Assembly (NCBI RefSeq): GCF_013041615.1
Contig: NZ_JABEPQ010000003.1
Location: 372,001 to 436,000 of the forward strand
Direction: 5' to 3'
Length of the DNA: 64,000 nucleotides
Source of the DNA: Knoellia koreensis
GTDB taxonomy: Bacteria; Actinomycetota; Actinomycetes; Actinomycetales; Dermatophilaceae
Part shown: in pieces, positions 1-8,852 of the stretch
How the letters are laid out: every line of letters starts with the position of its first letter
Position numbering within the stretch: position 1 is the first letter of the stretch
Program-made: the position numbers and the translations under genes
Notes under the pieces: generated by a model
What the model saw: only the letters and a program-made list of their open reading frames with translations
Database searches by the model: none
What the model was told of the DNA's origin: nothing

Positions 1-1763
1 ACCACCTTGACCTGCACCGGATCCGGCACGGAGGCGTCACCGCGGTAGCGGCGGAAGAACCCGTTGGGGCCGTGCAGGTGCACGTCGTACTCGCCGGTGA
101 CGGGGAAGGACGCGTCGACGCTCTTGCCGGCGCCGACCGTGTAGGCGTGCGGCTGTCCGGCCGGCGCGATGAGCCGGGCCTGCAGGTGCGCGGCCAGGGT
201 GCCGGTGTTGCGCAGGTTCAGTGCGATGGCGCCCGCGGTCCGGCGCTCCTCGACGTCCAGGGCGTAACCGATGGGCCGCGCGGGGCGGGTGCCCGGCTCC
301 TGCCTCGGCATCTGCCCCTGGGCCGGCGGCACCGGCCGGTAGCTCGGGTGCCGTCCGTCGTCGGCAGGCTTCCACGCGTCGGTGCTGGGCAGGGCCGGGA
401 CCTTGGCAGCGGTGCGGGAGAAGTCGAAGGCGGAGGTGAGGTCACCACAGATGGCGCGGCGCCACGGCGTGATGTTGGGCTCCTCGACGCCGAACCGCTC
501 CTCGATGAACCGGATCACCGAGGTGTGGTCGAAGGTCTCGGAGCAGACCCAGCCGCCGGTGCTCCACGGCGAGACGACGAACATCGGGACGCGCGGGCCG
601 AGGCCGTAGCTGCCCGGACCGTGGCGGCCGTCGTAGAACTCGTGGTCCGTGGGGACGGTCGACTCGCCCGGGATCACCGGGGACGGAGCGTGCGGCGGGA
701 CCAGGTGGTCGAAGAAGCCGTCGTTCTCGTCGTAGGTGATGAACAGCGCGGTACGGCTCCACAGGTCGGGGTTGGAGGTCAGGGTGTCGAGGACCTTGCT
801 GAGGTACCAGGCGCCGTAGTTGGTGGGCCAGTTCGAGTGCTCGCTGAACGCCTCGGGCGCGGCGATCCAGCTCACGGACGGGAGCGTGCCGGCATCGACG
901 TCACGCTGGAGCTGGGCGAAGTAGTCCTCGCCGTCGCGCGCCTTGGTGCCGCGACGGGCCTTCTCGTACAACGGGTTCCCGGGCTCGGCGTTGCGGTACT
1001 TGTTGAAGTAGAGAAGGGAGTTGTCGCCGTAGTTGCCGATGTAGGCGTCCGACGTCCAGCCCCAGGAGCCGGGACCGTCGAGACCGGTGCCCTCGTCCTG
1101 GTAGACCTTCCACGACACCCCGGCCTGCTCGAGCCGCTCAGGGTAGGTCGTCCAGTCGTAGCCGAGCTCGTCGTTGTAGAGGACGGGACCGCCGCCCTTC
1201 CCGTCGTTGCCGGTCCAGCCCGACCACAGGTAGTAGCGGTTGGGGTCGGTGTTGCCGATGAACGAGCAGTAGTAGGCGTCGCAGACGGTGAAGGCGTCGG
1301 CGAGCGCATAGTGGAAGGCCGCGTCCGCGCGCTCGAGGTAGGCCATCGTCGTGGTGCCCTTGGCCGGCACCCAACCGTCGTAGTGCCCCTTGTTGACCGC
1401 GGCCTGGCCGTCGGTCCAGCTGTGCGGCAGGCCCTCGAGGAACTGGGCGCCGAGGTCCTCGGCGGTCGGGTGGAACGGCAGGTACTCGCGACCGTTCTTG
1501 ACCTGGTGCCATACCGACTTGCCGCTGGGCAGCTGCACCGGGTGCGGGTCGCCGAAGCCGCGCACGCCGCGGAGCTTGCCGAGGTAGTGCTCGAAGGACC
1601 GGTTCTCCTGCATGAGGACCACGACGTGGTCGACGTCGCGGATCGAGCCGGAGGTTCGGGCGGCGGGGATGGAGGCCGCGCGGGCGATGCTCTGGTCGAG
1701 CATGGTCAGGGCGGCGGCGCCACCAGCGATCTGCAGGAAGCGGCGGCGGTCGATGTTCACCAT
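1..1763 (-). CDS. Phosphocholine-type phospholipase C, Tat-exported (3' end outside window)
   Basis: The minus strand is open from an ATG at 1763 to the window edge, giving about 587 residues of a family usually near 650-700. Residues 6-11 read RRRFLQ followed by an Ala-rich hydrophobic run, a twin-arginine signal, so the enzyme should be exported folded. ENRSF at 53-57 is the opening metal-binding block of the phosphoesterase (PlcC/AcpA) family, and DENDGFFDH near residue 340 is the second conserved block. From about residue 500 the sequence becomes the beta-rich C-terminal domain typical of phospholipases C. Known role of the family: hydrolysis of phosphatidylcholine or sphingomyelin, releasing phosphocholine outside the cell. 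A GGGAGG site 8 nt upstream supports this start. Substrate choice is inferred from the family. The gene is monocistronic in view, convergent with nothing, and its partner genes are beyond the edge. Confidence 0.88.
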   Translation of the reverse strand, partial: MVNIDRRRFLQIAGGAAALTMLDQSIARAASIPAARTSGSIRDVDHVVVLMQENRSFEHYLGKLRGVRGFGDPHPVQLPSGKSVWHQVKNGREYLPFHPTAEDLGAQFLEGLPHSWTDGQAAVNKGHYDGWVPAKGTTTMAYLERADAAFHYALADAFTVCDAYYCSFIGNTDPNRYYLWSGWTGNDGKGGGPVLYNDELGYDWTTYPERLEQAGVSWKVYQDEGTGLDGPGSWGWTSDAYIGNYGDNSLLYFNKYRNAEPGNPLYEKARRGTKARDGEDYFAQLQRDVDAGTLPSVSWIAAPEAFSEHSNWPTNYGAWYLSKVLDTLTSNPDLWSRTALFITYDENDGFFDHLVPPHAPSPVIPGESTVPTDHEFYDGRHGPGSYGLGPRVPMFVVSPWSTGGWVCSETFDHTSVIRFIEERFGVEEPNITPWRRAICGDLTSAFDFSRTAAKVPALPSTDAWKPADDGRHPSYRPVPPAQGQMPRQEPGTRPARPIGYALDVEERRTAGAIALNLRNTGTLAAHLQARLIAPAGQPHAYTVGAGKSVDASFPVTGEYDVHLHGPNGFFRRYRGDASVPDPVQVKV

Positions 1764-1836
1764 GCGCCCAACCTCCCGCTGCCCCGGCCCGCGCGGGTGA
1801 ACGTCACGCGCCGAACCGGTGACCTTTCGGGAAACC

Positions 1837-2574
1837 TCAGCCCTGCGGGGTCGTCTCCCCCGAGCCCGCCGCCTTGACGACCCAGTCGAAGAGCGCCTGC
1901 TGGAACGGCAGCTGCGCGGCGTCCATCTCCGGATGCCATTGCACCGCAACGATATTCGCGTCGCGGGACTCGAAGGCCTCGATGATGCCGTCAGGCGTCG
2001 TCGCGCTGAGCAGCATGTCGTCGGCGAGCCGGTCGCAGGCCTGGTGGTGGTTGGACCAGCCCACGAGGGGTCCGGCGCCCATGATCTCCTCGAGCAGGGT
2101 GCCGGGCACGATGTCGACCTCGTGGGGGTTGTCGGCGTGCCTGACCGACGTCTCGTCGAAGTGGGCGAAGATCGTGCCGCCGAGGACGATGTTGAGCACC
2201 TGCATGCCCCGGCAGACCGCGAGGATCGGTATGCCGGCCGCGAGGGCCGCGCGCGTCACGGCCAGGTCTGCGGCGTCCTGCTCCGGCGGCGCATGTTCCT
2301 CGCGTGGGTGCACCTCGGGGACCCCGAACGGGCGCAGGTCGAGGTCGGCTCCGCCTTGCAGGACAACGGCATCCGCGAGCTCGACGAGCGCGGCTGCCCG
2401 CTCCGTGGTGTCTGGCCAGGCGAGGAGGGGCTCACCGCCGGCGCGGGTGATCGCGTCGACGAGCGTGCGTGGGACGAAGACGCCCTCGCGCTTGCGGCCG
2501 CCGATCTCGTCGGTCCACCGACCGGGGACCAGCACGAGGGGGCGATGCGGGGCACTCCGGTGAGCAGGCGGCAT
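1837..2574 (-). CDS. Gamma-glutamyl-gamma-aminobutyrate hydrolase family (peptidase C26)
   Basis: This 245-residue protein is a class-I glutamine amidotransferase of the PuuD type. The nucleophile elbow is AVCRGMQ (Cys about 139) and the catalytic His lies in QWHPE near residue 221; the N-terminal LVLVPGRW strand and the VLQGGADLD turn are also family hallmarks. PuuD hydrolyses gamma-glutamyl-GABA in putrescine breakdown, but no other putrescine genes are nearby, so the substrate is uncertain. It probably acts in the cytoplasm as there is no signal. The ATG at 2574 sits inside a GTATGCCG motif and has no Shine-Dalgarno, but a TAGCCT box lies 7 nt upstream, so the message is predicted to be leaderless. 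It is divergent from cydA. Confidence 0.88.
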   Translation of the reverse strand: MPPAHRSAPHRPLVLVPGRWTDEIGGRKREGVFVPRTLVDAITRAGGEPLLAWPDTTERAAALVELADAVVLQGGADLDLRPFGVPEVHPREEHAPPEQDAADLAVTRAALAAGIPILAVCRGMQVLNIVLGGTIFAHFDETSVRHADNPHEVDIVPGTLLEEIMGAGPLVGWSNHHQACDRLADDMLLSATTPDGIIEAFESRDANIVAVQWHPEMDAAQLPFQQALFDWVVKAAGSGETTPQG

Positions 2575-2581
2575 ACCCCTG

Positions 2582-2587
2582 AGGCTA
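2582..2587 (-). promoter_or_regulatory. -10 element for a leaderless transcript of the C26 amidotransferase
   Basis: On the minus strand TAGCCT is followed by 7 nt and then the ATG at 2574. With no ribosome-binding site present, transcription is expected to start at the A of the ATG. Confidence 0.5.
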
Positions 2588-2624
2588 TCGGCGGACGCCT
2601 GCCGGGCTCGCGACGACTTTCGAG

Positions 2625-2653
2625 GTGACAGTTCCTACTACACGTCGTAGTAT
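2625..2653 (+). promoter_or_regulatory. Predicted promoter of the cyd operon
   Basis: GTGACA (2625-2630, one mismatch to TTGACA) is followed by a 17-bp spacer and TAGTAT (2648-2653, a TAnnnT -10 box). The first dyad operator covers the spacer end and the -10, and the second covers the expected start of transcription near 2660. A GGAG 7 nt before the cydA ATG serves translation. This arrangement implies direct repression when the dyads are occupied. Confidence 0.55.
2636..2652. promoter_or_regulatory. Operator dyad 1 (TACTAC-N5-GTAGTA), candidate BlaI site
   Basis: TACTACACGTCGTAGTA has perfect 6-bp arms around 5 bp. It overlaps the predicted -10 of the cyd promoter. BlaI/MecI repressors bind short dyads built on TAC/GTA half-sites, and a BlaI-family gene closes this operon, so BlaI is the natural candidate; this is inference. 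Confidence 0.6.
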
Positions 2654-2654
2654 C

Positions 2655-2671
2655 TACTACGCAATGTAGTA
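2655..2671. promoter_or_regulatory. Operator dyad 2 (TACTAC-N5-GTAGTA), candidate BlaI site
   Basis: TACTACGCAATGTAGTA repeats the same arms with a different centre. It starts 19 bp after dyad 1, so the two sites lie on nearly the same face of the helix, as expected for cooperative binding of two dimers. It spans the predicted transcription start of the cyd operon. Confidence 0.6.
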
Positions 2672-2702
2672 ACTCAGGAGCGTCACCGAGCCGGAGACAG
2701 CG

Positions 2703-4142
2703 ATGGACAACCTCGACCTCGCCCGTTGGCAGTTCGCCATCACCACCGTCTACCACTTCCTCTTCGTCCCCGTGACGATCGGGCTGTCGGCCGTGGTGGC
2801 CTGGTACCACTCGGCCTGGGTGCGCAGGCGGCGCCCGGACGACCTGCGGCTGGCGAAGTTCTTCGGCAAGCTCTTCACGATCAACTTCGCGCTCGGGCTG
2901 GTGACCGGCCTCGTGCAGGAGTTCCAGTTCGGCATGAACTGGTCGAGCTACAGCCGGTTCGTCGGTGACATCTTCGGTGCCCCATTGGCCCTCGAGGCGC
3001 TGCTCGCGTTCTTCCTCGAGTCGACCTTCCTCGGGCTGTGGATCTTCGGCTGGGGGCGCCTGCCCGAGAGGCTGCACGCCGCCTGCATGTGGATCGTCCA
3101 CGTCGGCACGCTGCTGTCGGCCTACTTCATCCTCGCCGCCAACTCGTTCATGCAGAACCCCGTCGGCTGGCGGTTCAACCCCGACACCGGGCGTGCCGAG
3201 CTGACCGACTTCATGGCCGTGCTGACCAACAAGGTGCAGCTGGTGACGTTCCCCCACATCGTCACGGCGGCATACATGGTGGGTGGCGCGACCGTCATGG
3301 CGGTCGCCCTGTGGCACCTGCGCCGCCGCGACGTCGGCGCGGACGCACCCATGTACCGCCGCTCCACCCGCCTCGGCGCGATCGTCACCCTCGTCGCGGC
3401 GATGGGCGTCGGGCTCACCGGCGACATCCAGGGCAAGATCATGACCGACGTCCAGCCGATGAAGATGGCTGCCGCGGAGGCGCTCTACGAGACGTCCGAC
3501 GGCCACGCGCCCTTCTCCCTGCTCACGATCGGCTCGCTCAACGGGCAGGAGGAGAAGTTCGCGATCACCGTGCCGAGCCTGCTCAGCTTCCTCGCGACCG
3601 GGCACTTCGACGGCACCGTCCAGGGCATCAACGACCTCAAGAAGGAGTACGCCCAGAAGTACGGCGAGGCCGGCAACCCGATGACGCGGGACGCGACCTA
3701 CACGCCCAACATCCCGTTGGCGTACTGGAGCTTCCGGCTCATGATCGGGGTCGGCATGTCGGCGGCGCTCATCGCCCTCGTCGTGCTGTGGGTGACCCGC
3801 GGCGACCGCATCCCACGGGCCAGGTGGTGGCACTGGGTGCTCATGGCGACGCCGCTCCTGCCGCTCTTCGGCAACAGCTTCGGGTGGATCTTCACCGAGA
3901 TCGGGCGGCAGCCGTGGCTGGTGTTCGGTGTCTACACGACGCAGTCCGGGGTCTCACCGTCGGTGTCGGCCGGTGACGTGGTGACGTCGATGGTCGTCTA
4001 CACGCTGCTCTACGGGGCGCTGGCCGTCATCGAGGTCAAGCTCTTCCTCAAGTACGTCCGGGCCGGCGCGCAACCCTTCGAGGAGCCGCCCAAGCCGGAC
4101 CACCACGACGACGAGGACGCCGAGCTGGCGTTCGCCTACTGA
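2703..4142 (+). CDS. cydA: Cytochrome bd ubiquinol oxidase subunit I
   Basis: The 479-residue polytopic membrane protein carries the quinol-oxidising site and hemes of cytochrome bd oxidase, reducing O2 to water with high affinity. His18 (TTVYHFLF) and the His in VTFPHIVTAAYM are the expected heme ligands; QPMKMAAAEAL opens the quinol-binding Q loop and GRQPW is the family signature. The length matches the short-Q-loop type found in actinobacteria and Bacillus rather than the 522-residue E. coli form. The C-terminus is an acidic, His-rich tail (DHHDDEDAE). It heads an operon with cydB, cydD, cydC, blaI and an M56 peptidase, behind a promoter with two dyad operators. Confidence 0.97.
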   Translation: MDNLDLARWQFAITTVYHFLFVPVTIGLSAVVAWYHSAWVRRRRPDDLRLAKFFGKLFTINFALGLVTGLVQEFQFGMNWSSYSRFVGDIFGAPLALEALLAFFLESTFLGLWIFGWGRLPERLHAACMWIVHVGTLLSAYFILAANSFMQNPVGWRFNPDTGRAELTDFMAVLTNKVQLVTFPHIVTAAYMVGGATVMAVALWHLRRRDVGADAPMYRRSTRLGAIVTLVAAMGVGLTGDIQGKIMTDVQPMKMAAAEALYETSDGHAPFSLLTIGSLNGQEEKFAITVPSLLSFLATGHFDGTVQGINDLKKEYAQKYGEAGNPMTRDATYTPNIPLAYWSFRLMIGVGMSAALIALVVLWVTRGDRIPRARWWHWVLMATPLLPLFGNSFGWIFTEIGRQPWLVFGVYTTQSGVSPSVSAGDVVTSMVVYTLLYGALAVIEVKLFLKYVRAGAQPFEEPPKPDHHDDEDAELAFAY

Positions 4143-4172
4143 GAACTCGACTCTGGGACAAGGGATTTCACC

Positions 4173-5198
4173 ATGGAACTCAGCACCGTCTGGTTCGTCA
4201 TCATCGCCGTTCTGTGGACCGGCTACTTCGTCCTCGAGGGTTTCGACTTCGGCGTCGGCATGCTGCTCCCGGTCCTCGGCCGGGGCGGGGACGCCGAGCT
4301 GACCGAGAAGCGCCGCCGCGTCATGATCAACACGATCGGCCCGGTCTGGGATGGCAACGAGGTGTGGGTCATCACCGCGGCCGGCGCCATGTTTGCAGCC
4401 TTCCCCCACTGGTACGCAACGATGTTCAGCGCGTTCTACCTGCCGCTGCTGCTCATCCTCGTCGCCCTCATCGTCCGCGCCCTCGGCATCGACTACCGGC
4501 CCAAGCGGGACGAGGCGCAGTGGCGGCGGAACTGCGACCTGGCGATCACGTTCGGGTCGACCGTGCCGGCCTTCGTGTGGGGGCTCGCGTTCACCAGCGT
4601 CGTGCGCGGCCTGCCGATCAACGCCGACAAGGACTTCACGGGCTCGCTGCTCGACCTGTTCCACCCCGTGGCAATCCTCGGCGGCCTCGTGACGGTGGCC
4701 CTGTTCCTCACCCACGGCGCGCTGTTCACGGCGCTCAAGACGATGGGCCCGATCAGTGACGACGCCCGCCGGGTCGCCGCGCGCACCGGAGTCGTCGCTG
4801 CCGTGCTCGCCCTGGTGCTGCTCGTCCTCCTCGGCACCAGCAACGGCAACGCCGCCTCGTGGGTGACCTCGGTCCTCGCGGCGGCCGCGCTCGTCGGCTC
4901 GCTGGTGGCCAACAGCCGCGACCGCAACGGCTGGGCCTTCCTCGGCACGTTCGTCGCCATCGCGCTGGCGGTCGTGACGTACTTCCTCATGCTGTTCCCG
5001 AACGTCATGCCGAGCAGCACCAACCCGGCCTGGTCGCTGACCACCGAGAACGCCTCCAGCACGCACTACACCCTGACGATCATGACCTGGGTGGCCGTGG
5101 TGTTCACGCCCGTGGTCCTGCTCTACCAATCGTGGACCTACTGGATCTTCCGCAAGCGCATCGGCACGCAGCACCTGCCGGCCACGTCGAGCCACTGA
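4173..5198 (+). CDS. cydB: Cytochrome bd ubiquinol oxidase subunit II
   Basis: This 341-residue integral membrane protein is the second core subunit of cytochrome bd oxidase and pairs with CydA. Typical blocks are GFDFGVGMLLP near residues 23-33 and NTIGPVWDGNEVWVI near residues 52-66, with eight or so hydrophobic helices across the rest. The ATG lies 30 bp after the cydA stop with an AAGGGA ribosome-binding site about 8 nt upstream, so it is co-transcribed. The last helix ends in a short basic tail, and cydD begins 3 bp after the stop. Confidence 0.97.
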   Translation: MELSTVWFVIIAVLWTGYFVLEGFDFGVGMLLPVLGRGGDAELTEKRRRVMINTIGPVWDGNEVWVITAAGAMFAAFPHWYATMFSAFYLPLLLILVALIVRALGIDYRPKRDEAQWRRNCDLAITFGSTVPAFVWGLAFTSVVRGLPINADKDFTGSLLDLFHPVAILGGLVTVALFLTHGALFTALKTMGPISDDARRVAARTGVVAAVLALVLLVLLGTSNGNAASWVTSVLAAAALVGSLVANSRDRNGWAFLGTFVAIALAVVTYFLMLFPNVMPSSTNPAWSLTTENASSTHYTLTIMTWVAVVFTPVVLLYQSWTYWIFRKRIGTQHLPATSSH

Positions 5199-5201
5199 GC
5201 C

Positions 5202-6806
5202 ATGCGACCGTTCGACCCGCGCCTGCTGCGCAGCATCCCGGAGGCCCGCCGGCCGCTGGTGCTGCTTGCCGTCGTGGGCACCGTCCAGGGCGTCGCCACG
5301 ATCGCGACGGCGTTCGCGTTGGCACACCTCGCGGTCGCAGTGGTGCGTGGTCAGTCGCTGGGTGAGCCCGCGGCATACCTGTTGGGGCTGTTCGTGATTC
5401 GCGGCATCCTCGCCTTTCTGGGCGAACGTGTCGCGGCCCGCGGCGGCGTCGCGGTGAGCACCGCCCTGCGCCGCCGGCTCGTCTCGCGCTGGCTGTCGCT
5501 GCCAGCCGAAGATCGCCCCGAGCCGGGCGTCGCCGTCACCCTCGCGACCCAGGGGACGACGAGCGTCGAGCCGTATGCCGCGCGCTTCCTCCCAGCGCTC
5601 GTCACCGCCGCGGTGGTGCCGGCGCTGGCGCTGGTCGCCCTCGTGGCCGTCGACTGGGTGAGCGCGCTCGTCGTGGCCCTCACGTTGCCGCTGCTGCCGG
5701 TCTTCGCCGCACTCATCGGTGCGGCCACGAGGGACGAGACGCAGCGGCGCTGGAGCTCACTCGCCGGCCTGTCCGGGCACTTCCTCGACGTCATGCGCGG
5801 GCTGCCCACCCTCGTCGGTTACGGGCGCGCCGAGCGCCAGGTCGACACCATCGCCGAGGTGAGCGGCCGCCACCGGCGCGCGACGATGGCGACCCTGCGG
5901 CTCGCCTTCCTCAGCTCGGCGGCGCTGGAATTGCTCGCCACGATCTGCGTGGCCATCGTGGCGGTCTTCGTCGGGCTGCGGCTGGCCTACGGGTCGATGG
6001 AGCTGCTGCCGGGACTCGTCGCGATCCTGCTGGCACCCGAGGCCTACTGGCCGGTGCGCCGGGTCGGTGCCGAGTTCCACAGCGCAGCCGACGGCACGGC
6101 CGCCCTCGAGAGTGCGCTCGACGAACTCGAGGCAGCGACGGCCGCGCCGGCACGGGCTCCCGCGACGTCAGGCACGGTCGTGCTCACTCGGCTCTCCTAC
6201 ACCTACCCCGGCAGCAGCCGCCCGGTGCTCGACGGGGTCGACCTCGAGGCGGGACCGGGGCTGACGGTCGTGACCGGCGAGTCCGGCGTGGGCAAGTCCA
6301 CCCTCCTCGAGCTCGTGGCCGGCCTGCGGACCCCGGACGCCGGCACCATCGAGGCCCCGGAGGCGCACCTGGTGACCCAGCGCCCGTTCCTCATGACCGG
6401 CACCGTGCGGGCCAACCTCACTCTGGGACAAGGGCGCCCGGTCTGCGAGGACGAGCAGTGGGCCGCCCTGCGCGCCGTCGCACTGGACTCACTGGTCGAG
6501 TCACTCCCCCACGACCTCGACGAGACGCTGGGCGACGACGGGCGCGGCCTGTCGGCGGGTCAGCGGGCCAGGCTGGTGCTCGCCCGGGCGCTGCTCAGCG
6601 ACGCACCCCTGGTGCTGCTCGACGAACCCACGGCCCACCTCGACGACGAGTCGGTCACGGTGGCGCACAGGGCGATTCGCGACCTGGCGGCCACCCGCAC
6701 GGTCATCGCGGTCACCCACCGGCCGGAGCTCGTGGCCCTCGCCGACCACCACGTGCACCTGCGCGCCCACGCGAGCACGCGGCATACCGAGGAGGTCCCG
6801 GCATGA
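5202..6806 (+). CDS. cydD: Cysteine/glutathione-type ABC exporter CydD
   Basis: CydD is one half of the heterodimeric ABC transporter needed to assemble cytochrome bd, exporting thiols in E. coli. In the 534 residues, a six-helix membrane domain (about 1-300) precedes a nucleotide-binding domain with Walker A GESGVGKST, signature LSAGQRARL and Walker B LVLLDEPTAHLD. A conspicuous LMRGLPTLVGYGRA coupling segment lies between. The gene follows cydB by 3 bp and overlaps cydC by ATGA. Its last codons (ASTRHTEEVPA) lie outside the conserved fold and are written by a 19-bp sequence, 6771-6789, that recurs exactly in an unrelated gene at 11545. Confidence 0.95.
   Translation: MRPFDPRLLRSIPEARRPLVLLAVVGTVQGVATIATAFALAHLAVAVVRGQSLGEPAAYLLGLFVIRGILAFLGERVAARGGVAVSTALRRRLVSRWLSLPAEDRPEPGVAVTLATQGTTSVEPYAARFLPALVTAAVVPALALVALVAVDWVSALVVALTLPLLPVFAALIGAATRDETQRRWSSLAGLSGHFLDVMRGLPTLVGYGRAERQVDTIAEVSGRHRRATMATLRLAFLSSAALELLATICVAIVAVFVGLRLAYGSMELLPGLVAILLAPEAYWPVRRVGAEFHSAADGTAALESALDELEAATAAPARAPATSGTVVLTRLSYTYPGSSRPVLDGVDLEAGPGLTVVTGESGVGKSTLLELVAGLRTPDAGTIEAPEAHLVTQRPFLMTGTVRANLTLGQGRPVCEDEQWAALRAVALDSLVESLPHDLDETLGDDGRGLSAGQRARLVLARALLSDAPLVLLDEPTAHLDDESVTVAHRAIRDLAATRTVIAVTHRPELVALADHHVHLRAHASTRHTEEVPA
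6771..6789 (+). repeat. 19-bp copy of the GCGGCATACC repeat in the cydD C-terminal tail
   Basis: GCGAGCACGCGGCATACCG is identical to 11545-11563. Here it encodes the dispensable tail STRHT of CydD. It contains the window-wide CGGCATAC octamer. Confidence 0.75.
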
Positions 6807-8410
6807 GGCTCGCCGACCGCCAGACCATCGCCGCCGGTCTGCTCGGAGCCGTCGCCGTGTCCTCGGGTGTGGCCCTTACCGCGACGTCCGGCTGGCTCAT
6901 CGTGCGGGCCAGCGAGAAGCCGGTGATCCTCACGCTGCTCACAGCGATCGTGGCGGTGCGCGCGTTCGGGATGGCGCGACCGGTGTTCCGCTACTGGGAG
7001 CGGCTGCGGTCGCACGACGCGGCCCTGGCCGACCTCGCCCGCGAGCGCACGAGTCTGTATGCCGCGTTGATCCCCCTGACGCCCGCGCGCCTCGTGCGCC
7101 GGGGCCGGGCCGCCATGCTCACCGGTGTCGTCGACGACCTCACCGACCGGGTCGAGGCGCGGGTGCGCGTGACGGTCCCGGCGGTCGCGACCACGCTGAC
7201 GGCGGTGTTCGCGACGGTGCTGTGCTGGCTGGTCGAACCGGCCGCGGGCCTGACGGTCGCGGCGCTGACCGTCGTGGTGGCCCTCACGACCTGGGTCGCC
7301 TGGCGGGTCGAGACGCGTGGGCATGACGACCTCGGTGCCGCGCGGGCCGAGGTCGGCCGGGTGTCCGAGCTGGTGACGTCGCAGGCCTTGGAGCTGCAAG
7401 CGATTGGGGCGCAGGAGGCGGCGACCGGGTGGCTCGACGACGCACACGCGCGGCTCGACCGTGCGGTCCGCCGACAGGTGACCGGGCGGGCGCTGGCTGC
7501 GGCGGTGCTGCCGGCCGCGACCGCGGTGGCGACGGTGGTCTGCGCGGTGGTGGCCGCCGGAAGCGACCGCTCAGCGCCGGTGCTGGGCCTGCTCGTGCTG
7601 GCGCCGTTCGCCCTCGCCGAGGTGTTCGCGCCCCTGCCCGACGTGGCGCGCGCGCTGGCCCGGGCCCAGGCCGCCGACCGCGACCTGAAGACCCTCCTCG
7701 ACGCCCAGCCAGCGGTCAGGGCCACGACCCGCGGGCGGGTGCTGGAGCACGGCTCCGTGCCGCACCTGCGGCTGTCCGGGGTCACTGCGTCGTGGGACGG
7801 CACCCGGCGTGCGGCCGGGCCGGTCGACCTCGATGTGGCGCCGGGTTCGGTGGTGGCCGTCACCGGCCCCTCGGGTGTCGGCAAGTCGACGGTCCTCGCG
7901 GTGCTGGCCCGTCAGCTCGACCCGGAGTCGGGCAGCTACACCATCGACGGGACGGACGCCCTCGACCTGCCGCTGAACCAGGTGCGCGGCCTCTTCGCGA
8001 TCGTCGACGACGAGCCCCACGTGTTCGCGACGACCCTGCGCGAGAACCTGCGCTTTGCCCGCCCGTCGGCCACGGACGACGACCTGCGCGCAGCCCTGGC
8101 TTCGGCTGGGCTCGGCGGGCTGGACGCGGACCTCGACACCAGGCTCGGCACCGGGGGCCGTGGCCTGTCCGGCGGCGAGCGCGCCCGGTTGTCGATCGCG
8201 CGGGCGCTGCTGTCCGGTCGCCCGGTGCTGTTGCTCGACGAACCCGTGGCCCACCTCGACCACGCGACTGCCGTGGCCGTCCTCGACGACCTCATGGCTC
8301 ACCGGGGCGGTCGCAGCGTCGTCGTGGTGAGCCACCGGCCCGAAGGCCTGCACGGGGCGCACGGCATCATTGATCTTCGCGACCATGCCCCGATGGCCGC
8401 CGCAGGATGA
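6803..8410 (+). CDS. cydC: Cysteine/glutathione-type ABC exporter CydC
   Basis: CydC is the partner of CydD, a 535-residue membrane plus ATPase half-transporter. The start is the ATG at 6803 that overlaps the cydD stop as ATGA; the frame stays open further upstream, but that part is the cydD sequence read out of frame. The protein opens with a hydrophobic helix (AAGLLGAVAVSSGVALTATSG), and the C-terminal domain has Walker A GPSGVGKST, signature LSGGERARL and Walker B VLLLDEPVAHLD. The pair is required to assemble active bd oxidase. The blaI gene begins 7 bp after its stop, so the regulator is part of the same transcript. Confidence 0.95.
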   Translation: MRLADRQTIAAGLLGAVAVSSGVALTATSGWLIVRASEKPVILTLLTAIVAVRAFGMARPVFRYWERLRSHDAALADLARERTSLYAALIPLTPARLVRRGRAAMLTGVVDDLTDRVEARVRVTVPAVATTLTAVFATVLCWLVEPAAGLTVAALTVVVALTTWVAWRVETRGHDDLGAARAEVGRVSELVTSQALELQAIGAQEAATGWLDDAHARLDRAVRRQVTGRALAAAVLPAATAVATVVCAVVAAGSDRSAPVLGLLVLAPFALAEVFAPLPDVARALARAQAADRDLKTLLDAQPAVRATTRGRVLEHGSVPHLRLSGVTASWDGTRRAAGPVDLDVAPGSVVAVTGPSGVGKSTVLAVLARQLDPESGSYTIDGTDALDLPLNQVRGLFAIVDDEPHVFATTLRENLRFARPSATDDDLRAALASAGLGGLDADLDTRLGTGGRGLSGGERARLSIARALLSGRPVLLLDEPVAHLDHATAVAVLDDLMAHRGGRSVVVVSHRPEGLHGAHGIIDLRDHAPMAAAG

Positions 8411-8417
8411 GGTAGCC

Positions 8418-8852
8418 ATGGCACGCAAGTCGATCAACCGGCTCGGCGAGCTCGAGCGCGCCGTCATGGAGACCGTGTGGGCCATGACCACCCCCGAGCG
8501 TCGCACCGTGTCGGTGCGCGAGGTGCACCAGGCGTTGTCGACGGGCCGGGACATCGCCTACACGACGGTTATGACGGTGATGGGCCGGCTGGCTGAGGGT
8601 GACCTGCTCAGCCGGCAACGGTCGGGACGTGCCTACCTGTATGCCGCGGTGGGCACGCGGGAGGAGCTCACCGCCTCGACGATGCGCGAGCAGCTCAACA
8701 CCGTCAATGCCGAGGACCGCCGTGCGGCCATCCTGCACTTCCTCGATGACGCTTCGGCCGACGAGATCAGTGAGCTCAAGGCGGCCCTCGCTGAGGTCGA
8801 GGCGCGGCAGGCGGGCTCGATCGGCAAGGACAGCAAGGGAGTTCGTCGCTGA
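8418..8852 (+). CDS. BlaI/MecI/CopY-family transcriptional repressor
   Basis: The 144-residue protein is a winged-helix repressor of the penicillinase-repressor family: LGELERAVMETVWAM (about 7-21), the recognition region AYTTVMTVMGRLAEGDLLSRQRSGRAYLY (about 46-74) and a C-terminal helical dimerisation part. Family members are dimers that leave DNA when cut by a partner M56 protease. That partner is encoded immediately downstream. I chose the ATG at 8418 because the family starts a few residues before LGELE and a GATGAGG site precedes it. Its position inside the cyd operon and the two dyads in the cyd promoter suggest it controls bd oxidase and itself; no beta-lactamase gene is present. Confidence 0.9.
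   Translation: MARKSINRLGELERAVMETVWAMTTPERRTVSVREVHQALSTGRDIAYTTVMTVMGRLAEGDLLSRQRSGRAYLYAAVGTREELTASTMREQLNTVNAEDRRAAILHFLDDASADEISELKAALAEVEARQAGSIGKDSKGVRR

Noticed and set aside
72-1877. A 601-codon open frame on the plus strand opposite the phospholipase C gene
   Set aside because: It is an out-of-frame reading of high-GC coding DNA with no recognisable domain; the minus-strand frame encodes an intact Tat-exported phospholipase C. Similar long shadow frames throughout were treated the same way.
4149-6436. A repeated CTCTGGGACAAGGG word before cydB and inside cydD
   Set aside because: Only two copies were seen, with no consistent context; similar AAGGGA-type words elsewhere are ordinary ribosome-binding-like sequences.
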